Below, in pieces: positions 56,666-64,000 of a stretch of 64,000 bases of DNA. The stretch spans positions 101,001 to 165,000 of the forward strand of contig JALJCO010007139.1 of the NCBI GenBank assembly GCA_023101725.1. The letters are read 5' to 3'. Source of the stretch: Atherinomorus stipes. Taxonomy: Eukaryota; Chordata; Actinopteri; Atheriniformes; Atherinidae. The notes under the pieces are model-generated. The model saw only the letters and a list, made by a program, of their open reading frames with translations. It searched no databases and had not been told where the DNA came from. A program made the position numbers and the translations under genes. The stretch's first letter is position 1. The number at the start of each line of letters is the position of its first letter.

Positions 56666-59600
56666 CTGAAAGAGGAATGAAGTAGATAGAGGCAGAATAA
56701 CTATTTTAAATTACTACTAAAACAAAGTAGAAATCACAAAATATGTTATGCATGATGAAGTATGAGATTTAACCCACTTTAATGAAGCATACCCTTCTGG
56801 TAGTAGGTTTTATTGTCAACCATTCAGAATAGTTGGTTTAACTATTATGCATATCTGTGTCTGCCATGATTATGATTAGGGCTGCTCACAGAGTTTAGAC
56901 TAGAACATCAATACAAGTCCTTGCAGGTCCTTGCCTGCACTTCTGTCACCATAAAAACAATAACATTTTTCAAGTTATTAACCATCAGTTTGAATCACCC
57001 AACTATGGATATCTATAGGATTTTTGGTTTCTCCAAATGAATAACGATATCAAATATAATCTTAGAAAAAAAAAAAGGACAACACACACACACACACACA
57101 CACACCCCCCACACACACACACACACAAATGAGGTATCCTCGTGATAATATATATATATATATATATATACATATATATACATATATATATATATAAAGT
57201 TCAAAAGAGATTAATCTGCTCCTTTGCACATTAATTCAAAAACAGACTGGGCAATATCCTCAGCTAGAAGGGCCACTGAGCAAAATGTCTGCAATGCATG
57301 CGTGTGGGTTTGACCTTTAGATAAATCTATACAGCAAGTCACAGCAAGCCTTCGATGCTAAAAATAAATTATGCATCCAAATGTAACACATCCAAATGGA
57401 CCCATGTAATCTTCACAAGTTTAATTTTCTAGAACACAAAATACTCAAATATCCAAAAGCTTCATTTTCTTCCTGCCTAAACGAATGAAAACATTAAGAA
57501 ACCAAATAATGCCCCTGGATTTTCTCCGCTCCCAGTCACACAGTAACAAAGCACTAACAGATTGTTCAGCTTACCCAAAGAGTTTTTTTTTTTGGAGAGT
57601 TCTTGCAGGAATCCTTATCAGCCCTAAATGGTACCAACTGTTTAGATTTCTACTTCTTACTCTGCTCCACTTTGCTGTGGTTAAGATGATTTACTAGAGG
57701 GACATAAATGCACTCTCTAATTTATCTGCCCTGCTTTCAACTACTTTAGAATAGAAATTTAAGAGTTAAACCTATTTTTATTTTCCGTCATCTTGCAAAA
57801 AAAATCAAAACAAGCAAATTATAATCTTATTTCTATCAAAGGAAGAGGACAAAGAAACTCAATTTGTTCTTCTAAAAGTTTGTTTGCAATAATAAAACTT
57901 AAGTGAAAATTGTTCAACTGAACAGCGTTTAAAAACATCCACAGAGTTGAAATACTTCTGCATGTTTGGAGTATATATTTACTCCAAGGGTACATTCCAT
58001 TTATCTGAATCCCTGACAGTCTTTCCTCCATCATCTGTTCTGTGTACGTAGAGCATCTGTATCATGTGGTCACTCCAGTTGGACTAAATTTTACATTTCA
58101 CTGCTTTTAAAAACCATTAAACACAAGCACAGTTTATTCTAACATATCAAATGTCAGAAAACTCCATTAATCATGTGATAGCACATATGCCCTGTACAAC
58201 TGAAGGAAGAAAGCTGAAAGCAAACCAATGAATGTGAGCAAATAAATCCCGACAGACAGATGGTTCATGTTAATATGTCATATCTAAGATGATTCAGTGA
58301 CTGCTAAGTACTGATTCACTGATTTAAATACTTCTGTATGGCTTAGGGAAAACATGTTCAATGTTTAAATTACATTTTCAACTGAACTTTAACAAAAACA
58401 CGAGAGCAGCTTCTATGATGATTTGTGTCATATTTAACAATTTCATAAAATAAAAAGTCATCTCAGCCTCCCCAAAAATTCAAAATCCAGTGGATTCTTC
58501 CTTTGTAATGAGTTGAAGCATTGACAAAGGAAAAAGAAAAAAATCAAGTAGCTTATGGAAATGGAAAAGATGATCAACATGAAAAGTCAGTGTTGAGGCA
58601 CATATACTGCATGTTTTCCACTTTGTAGAGGCAGGCAGATTCTCATGGTTTCCTATGGCTCTGATTACTCTGGGGGAATTGAGGAGTGCCTTCCTGTGTC
58701 ATCCATCAGGCCTCAGTCAAAAGAAAACTAGGACTGTTTGGGGTGCACAGAAGCAGCAGATCTAATAAAGTAAGCTTTGGAGGGAGGTTAAAACAGAAAA
58801 ACATTAGCTGCATTTAAAAAGTTCTTAATCTTCATGTAAATTGGATGCAAAGTGAGTTTAAATTCAAACTACATCAACCCCCCCCTCTCCTTTTTTTTTT
58901 GTTTCGTTGTACAGTATATGAAATTCAGTTTAAACTCTGCTCCAACAAATGTAAAAAATGGGTTGGTCATAGCCAATGCTACTTCATAGTTTGTCAATTA
59001 AAAACTGAAAAGAAAAAAAAAAAAAAGTTGACTCATCCTGCACTGAGGGGCTTATACTAATTTTGTATCCAAGGTCATGCACTCTTGAATTTTTTAGATT
59101 TCAGGACAGGTGATGCAGAATGGTGACTACAGCATGCTCACATCAGTGGGACTTTACAGGCAGGGCTAGGCCATTTAACCTCTTGTTTTCATGAGAAACA
59201 TTTAAAAATGCAGAAGGAAACAGCAGTGTGCCAGCTGTTTCACTGTGGCTTTAGCCCTCTGTACCTGGGCAACCTTTGCACATACTTCAATATTTCAAAA
59301 GGTGCCACAGTAAGGAGAGCTTGAGACAAGAAACTGCCCCGACCCCCCAGAGTGCAGGGTCAGTCAGTGTACAGGAACACACTGCTGTCAAATCAACTGA
59401 CTTTTCCTGATGGAAAACTATCAGAAAAAAATGTTATGAATATCCAAACTTAGAGGTGCAAAACTGTACATTCAGCTTTTAGGTCCATTTACAGAGCAAC
59501 ACTTACTGCCAACGCATATGACTGTCATATATAATTCAGCTTTAGTCACTAAGCTACCTATAGACTGACTTCAGAGGATACTCGGGGACAAAGTGACTCA

Positions 59601-60380
59601 TGCTTTGTAGCGAAGCAACCCTCTGATTCACTGACATTTTCAGCAGCAGCCTAAATGAACCAATGATCACTTGTACTTGAGGGACTGTGTGGCTTCACTT
59701 CTGACTATGATTCTAAATACCACTGATTTTTTAAAAGTGTAGAAAAATTAAGAAATAATAATAATAATAATACAAAAGAAAAAGTGCCCACTAAAGTATA
59801 ATCCAGCATCTTATTTTGGCTTTACTTTACATATCTGAGAGATATCAGTATTATTTCACACCGCTTTTTTAAGAGTACTGATAAGAACGTAAGTAAGTAT
59901 AGAGACACAAATGATGGATGCCATTTTTGGATCTGATTTAAGGAGAGAACAACAAGAAGAAAAACAATGAAAACTGGAAGAAAATGTATGCATTTACAAT
60001 AACCTTACACATAATGACGAGCTGCCTGCAGCGCACGCCAAAACAAAGCCTCAATTAATCAGGTCATACAATCAACCAATCAGGCAAATGAGGTGGAAAT
60101 GTGTACTTCATTCAAACTGATCACAAAAACCCCCCATAATATTTACTAAATTACAACATATAATCAAAAACAAATAAAAAACACATCAAACTAACAGGAT
60201 AGAAAACAATCTCTCGTGATCTTGTTGAAGACCAGTGGAGAAAATACCAACCGCCCTCACTAAGTTGCGTCTGCCCATACTCCTGTTTCTCTTGACCGCC
60301 CTCCGTTTCCTCTTCATCTCCTTCTTTGGTGGCCGGTGATGTTCCTTTGCCCAGATGGGGCTCTCCTTGGAGAGGCTTAC
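56666..60380 (-). other. ppp1r13b: ppp1r13b first intron (if the 60.4 kb exon is real)
   Basis: AT-rich, with a compound microsatellite at 57081-57196. No mobile element was recognised. Confidence 0.45.
57081..57196 (+). repeat. compound CA / TA microsatellite
   Basis: (CA)n at 57081-57127 broken by a C6 run, then (TA)n with CATATA interruptions at 57148-57196. Probably highly polymorphic. Confidence 0.92.
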
Positions 60381-60443
60381 AAGGCCACGTAACACTATAG
60401 TCACAAACCTCTTCATCATGGCACTGCTGCTTCTTGCAGTCAT
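60381..60443 (-). CDS. ppp1r13b: candidate 5' coding exon of ppp1r13b
   Basis: An open frame on the minus strand reads MTARSSSAMMKRFVTIVLRG then L, followed by donor CTT|GTAAGC. It ends in phase 0, so it joins the exon at 56665 without a stop, giving ...[17 protein letters not shown]2 likewise has residues before its MMPMFLTVYLS. MM here recalls the mammalian MMP, but the other residues do not match. Translation could start at 60443 or 60419. The region is GC-richer and a CT-rich leader lies upstream. An alternative donor, AAGAG|GTTTGT, would put a stop in frame and make the exon non-coding. Confidence 0.35.
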
Positions 60444-60720
60444 GAGACTTAATTGTTATGCCATCCCGAGCAGATCTCTAAACCCGACGGTGGTGCGATC
60501 ATTAGAAAAGTGCTGCAGAGGAGACTTGGAAGGAAAAAAAAGAAAAAAAAAAAAAAAAACTAGCTGGATGTGCCGCTCAGGATGGGAGGGGGGAAGAGAG
60601 CGAGCCAGAGTAAAACAAACAGCGAGAGAGAGCGCGACAGAGAGGGAGTCAGGGGGAGGTGGGTGTGGGCAGAGGAGGGTTATGACAACTGCCTCTATCA
60701 AAAAGTAAGCCTAGGATATG
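60444..60720 (-). promoter_or_regulatory. ppp1r13b: candidate ppp1r13b promoter / 5'UTR
   Basis: The minus strand carries CTCTGTCGCGCTCTCTCTCG, CTGGCTCGCTCTCTTCCC and CCGTCGGGTTTAG: pyrimidine- and CpG-rich, like many vertebrate 5'UTRs and TATA-less starts, in otherwise AT-rich DNA. A T-run (60534-60560 region) interrupts it. No TATA box was noted. Inference from composition and position. Confidence 0.35.
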
Positions 60721-63700
60721 TTGGTGACTCCCCTGCAAGTAAGGAAGGTTTGGGTACATCTGTGACAGGCTACCAGGTCTGTCACAGGTACTAAAACCTG
60801 AGTAACATCTAAAAACAGTCTCCCAGAACCTGATGATCATCTGAGGGAATCTTGAGCAGATTTCCAGCAGGATGAGTTACACAATAATTTTCCCTTGCAA
60901 ATCCTTACATACTGTATATAGGGCACAATAGGCAGAAAACTTTGACAAAAATGAACTAAAATGAGAGGGAAAAAAATGACAAAGAAATTACTTTACATAG
61001 AAAACTATGGAATAGTACAAATAAGGCTAAAAGTAACTTCACATTTATGGTCAGGTCCACAAATATTTAAAGAATGACTGATTTTTCATAATTCGGCCTA
61101 TGCAAGCCAAAATAATTGGGTTTGTAGTGACGCTCCTAAAATTAAGAAATATAGATTAAATATCAGAAGTTAGTCTAATGTTCAGATGATGTTGGTTAAA
61201 ACACAGACAGATGTTGGGGTATTTACAACTTAACATGCAGCCACAGCATAAACTTCTCAGTCCCATCCACGACTATCATGTTAACTTATTCCAAGGAATT
61301 GATAGCTCATTTTTACATTTTATTCAATTATTCCTCATGCCTTATTGTGTCTAGGCCACACAAATATACAGTGTTCTTTCAGCCCATGCCAGACAGGCTT
61401 GATAGTTCTGTTTTTAGCAAGAAAAAAAAAACATCCTCTGGTGGTTTAGGGTCACACGGCTGTTTCCATTCGTTCAGAAAACTAAAAAGAGGTACACAGC
61501 CAAATTTCCACTGGATTGGGTGCTGGATTAAATGACAGTTGATGCATTTTTTTGTTGGTTTAAAAAGCTCCAAAAAAGGATTTTGTTTTGCTGTTGTATG
61601 TTTTGAGCACCAAGCCCTTTTTCGGATTATGTTGTTGAAACCTCATAAAAGGAAAATGAAAACCTCCATAGGAGGTCTATGACAGAATTTTATAATTTCA
61701 GACACATTATTTTTATTACTGATATGGACTAAACACTTCATAAAAGAATATATCAATCTCTGTAAGACAGACACTTTTTCCAGTGCTTCCAAAACAGGAG
61801 CAATACCTTGCATCACTTAATGTTGGCTCAACCAAGGCCATTATACATTTTTTTAATTGATTAATCGACACATGAATTTACACACAAGATTCCTGAATAC
61901 AACATGAAAGTTAGGTACATTATTTGATAAAAACATGTGGCATGCGATTGTCTAGTCTTCGAGTTGAAATTAGTAACAATCCCTCCATTTTTTTTTAATG
62001 TGAATTCATTTCTTTGCCTTTTAATAAAGTTCATGGGTTGCATTTGCTGTTTGTTTTGTGTCATTGTCAATCTGTGCTATGAGGCAGCATGAAATTAGTT
62101 TTGAAGATCCTGGCTGAATCTGAGCAGAAATTAAGAATTGATGCTACAGCTTCTATCAGCCATCACATCATCAACAAAGATCAGTGACCCGTTTCCACTG
62201 GTAGCTGCATGTGACCATACCACAGCATAGCTTTTTTATTAAGTCTCATCAGTCTGGTTTAAATGTTCTGTTTGTTTTCTCAGTTAAAGAACTGGGCAGT
62301 TTTTTTTTTTTTTTTTTTATCTACCACCTGAGTGCTCATTTACTTTTGAAGTAAATTTGCTGCATTTTCTTCAATTGTGCACTGACTTGGATAGATATAG
62401 ACAGGAGGTTTTAGTTTACGTCTCCCTTTAGCTTTAATTGAGACTTTGGAAAACACACAGAGAGAATTCCTATAAATAGATGTCAATAGTCCAACTACTG
62501 TGACTCTGTAACAGTCAATGCAGTACTTGTATTGCAACTATTGAATTACAGCAACTGGTTTATACTTTAATCACATCCCGAGTCTGCTTCATTCAACTGC
62601 AGTGAGAAGCCAAATTTCCAAATGTGCACAAATTCTTAGGGCCTTATATCATACTGAAATAGTTACTCAAGGTTCAAGAACCATTTCCAGTATATCAGAA
62701 GTTCAAATGTGAGGGTTTGGTGTGACTGGCCAGCAAGATTCAAACACACTTCAAGTTATTCCTAAAACTTGTTTACATTCTCAACTAATAGCTCATCAAT
62801 TCTATGTGACACATCCATTTAATTTCATTAAAATGAGTCTTAAAAAAAGGGGGGGGGGGGGGGGTCACTGTGTATGAATTACATAGTCTGGTAACTATCA
62901 AGTGGCAACTCCTTTGCTATTTCACAAAGGGAAAGTATTTGCTTTCCCTAATACTGTAAAGAGAACAAGAGGAAGATTCATACTTTATAAAAAGGATCCT
63001 TTTGAATGAAAGCTGACTCATGCACATTAGAGGACAGCATTTAGAAAGTCTGATTAATAGTGAATACTCCTCCAACCAATAAAAAGGTAAAGAAAAAAAA
63101 AATCTAGGGGTCTTAAACAAGTGCAAGTCCTTAAATAAAATCAATAACTGACTCTTAATCTGCTCATATTAAGTTTAGGGGAAAGGCTCAACAGGAAAAG
63201 TCCTCCCCATTCAATTATTTTACCTGTTAAAGTGCTTTATAATACATCTGTGGTGATCTGTTTGATGTTTTTCAAGCCTAGGTCTACAAAAATGGGAAAG
63301 TGACAATAAGCAATGTTTGCTTTTTCTGTAAGGCACGCTCTGCCCAGTTCCACAGTGTGAGATTAATGCCACTTGACAATCCACTCAGCTCTAAAGTTCC
63401 CCTTAACAACAGAGCATTAGTCGACGCAGCCACACAGACCTAGATCTGCCAGGGTCTCATTGGCTGCTGGAATCACGCGAGAACCAAATGCCTCGTTGCC
63501 TCTCAGCTCTACTGACTCTTTGACTCTCATAGATTGTTGGTGCCACAGGATACAACTCTCACACAGACTTCAGCCCCGGTCGTTTCTGAAGATCTGACAA
63601 CTAAAGCAAACATAGTGTTACTTTGTCATCCTGAAAAGCCTCTCTGGGGTCATATTCTATAGCTTTTTTTCTTCTTCTTTTCTGTAAAATGAAAACAAAG

Positions 63701-64000
63701 CACTTTTGGGACACTGCATTTTCACCTAATGTGCACTCACTTGCAAAGACGCTGGCCAAGAATGGATCACCCCCAATGATGACACCTTATTGAGCATACT
63801 GTAAACTTATCCTGCATTTGAGTTCATGTTCTCCTCCCTGATGACTGAAAGGAATGTAATAGCTTTCCCCACAATTCATCGCTGCATTCTCAGCACTAAA
63901 GATAACAAAAGAGGTTCCAACAAAGCGCAACTCAAACTCCTATAGAGTTGCCACTCAGGTATTCTATTCAATACAGCATAGAGCGTCTTGAACAATAACG
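60721..64000. other. region upstream of ppp1r13b, no gene recognised
   Basis: AT-rich, non-coding in appearance. Holds a Tc1-like end fragment near 61048 (TCAGGTCCACAAATATTT), a T-run at 62300-62318 and a G-run at 62849-62864. The stretch 63400-63600 is somewhat GC-richer, with a CCAAT box on the minus strand and a TCTCGCG motif, and could be an alternative upstream promoter. Confidence 0.45.
62849..62864 (+). repeat. G homopolymer
   Basis: Sixteen G in a row after a short A-run; simple sequence, length uncertain. Confidence 0.85.

Noticed and set aside
60186..60380. Continuation of the minus frame past the 60381 donor (basic KRKRRAVKRNR region)
   Set aside because: It would bypass the splice to the certain exon at 56665 and has no ASPP similarity. 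It was taken as intron.

Overview
The window is intron-rich, AT-rich vertebrate nuclear DNA. It is almost certainly from a teleost fish. Long introns, GT-AG splice sites and two vertebrate signalling genes point to a vertebrate. V-SINE copies, fish-type palindromic hAT MITEs, a Tc1-like MITE, an L2-type LINE tail and the dispersed 'GGACATTCATGGACATAATG' repeat point to a teleost. No species can be named from the sequence. There is no operon, CRISPR array or other prokaryotic feature.

Two genes are present, both on the minus strand and arranged head to tail. The left third (1 to about 30.3 kb) is the 5' part of a DAAM1-type formin gene. It holds the first two coding exons (3531-3719 and 892-981), a 5'UTR piece (3720-3823), and a very long upstream intron that probably ends at a non-coding first exon with an NRF1-type promoter near 30.2-30.3 kb. 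The rest of daam1 lies beyond the left edge. The right part (39.5 to about 60.4 kb) is a complete PPP1R13B (ASPP1) gene. Seventeen coding exons were reconstructed by matching splice sites and phases; they sum to 3363 nt, 1120 codons plus stop. The order is N-terminal ubiquitin-like region, coiled coil, proline-rich region, PP1 docking motif (RVKF), ankyrin repeats, SH3 domain, and the C-terminus [14 protein letters not shown] further candidate 5' coding exon with a GC- and CT-rich leader lies at about 60.4-60.7 kb.

Between the genes (30.3-39.2 kb) there is no recognisable gene. The stretch holds mobile-element remains: a 779 bp PIF/Harbinger-like inverted-repeat element, L2-type LINE 3' ends, a V-SINE, a TTAA-flanked MITE, hAT MITEs and two tRNA-like repeat units. 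The long daam1 intron carries a decayed non-LTR retrotransposon (about 5.57-7.35 kb), a GC-rich inverted-repeat element (14.1-14.9 kb) and several non-repetitive stretches that may be regulatory, including three X-box (RFX-type) motifs.

The two proteins act in different pathways: DAAM1 in Wnt/planar-cell-polarity actin assembly, ASPP1 in p53 and PP1 regulation. Nothing here shows that they work together; their linkage is genomic. I found no strong candidate for a wholly new biological system. The best leads are the unannotated first exons, the X-box cluster and a few short exon-like ORFs.
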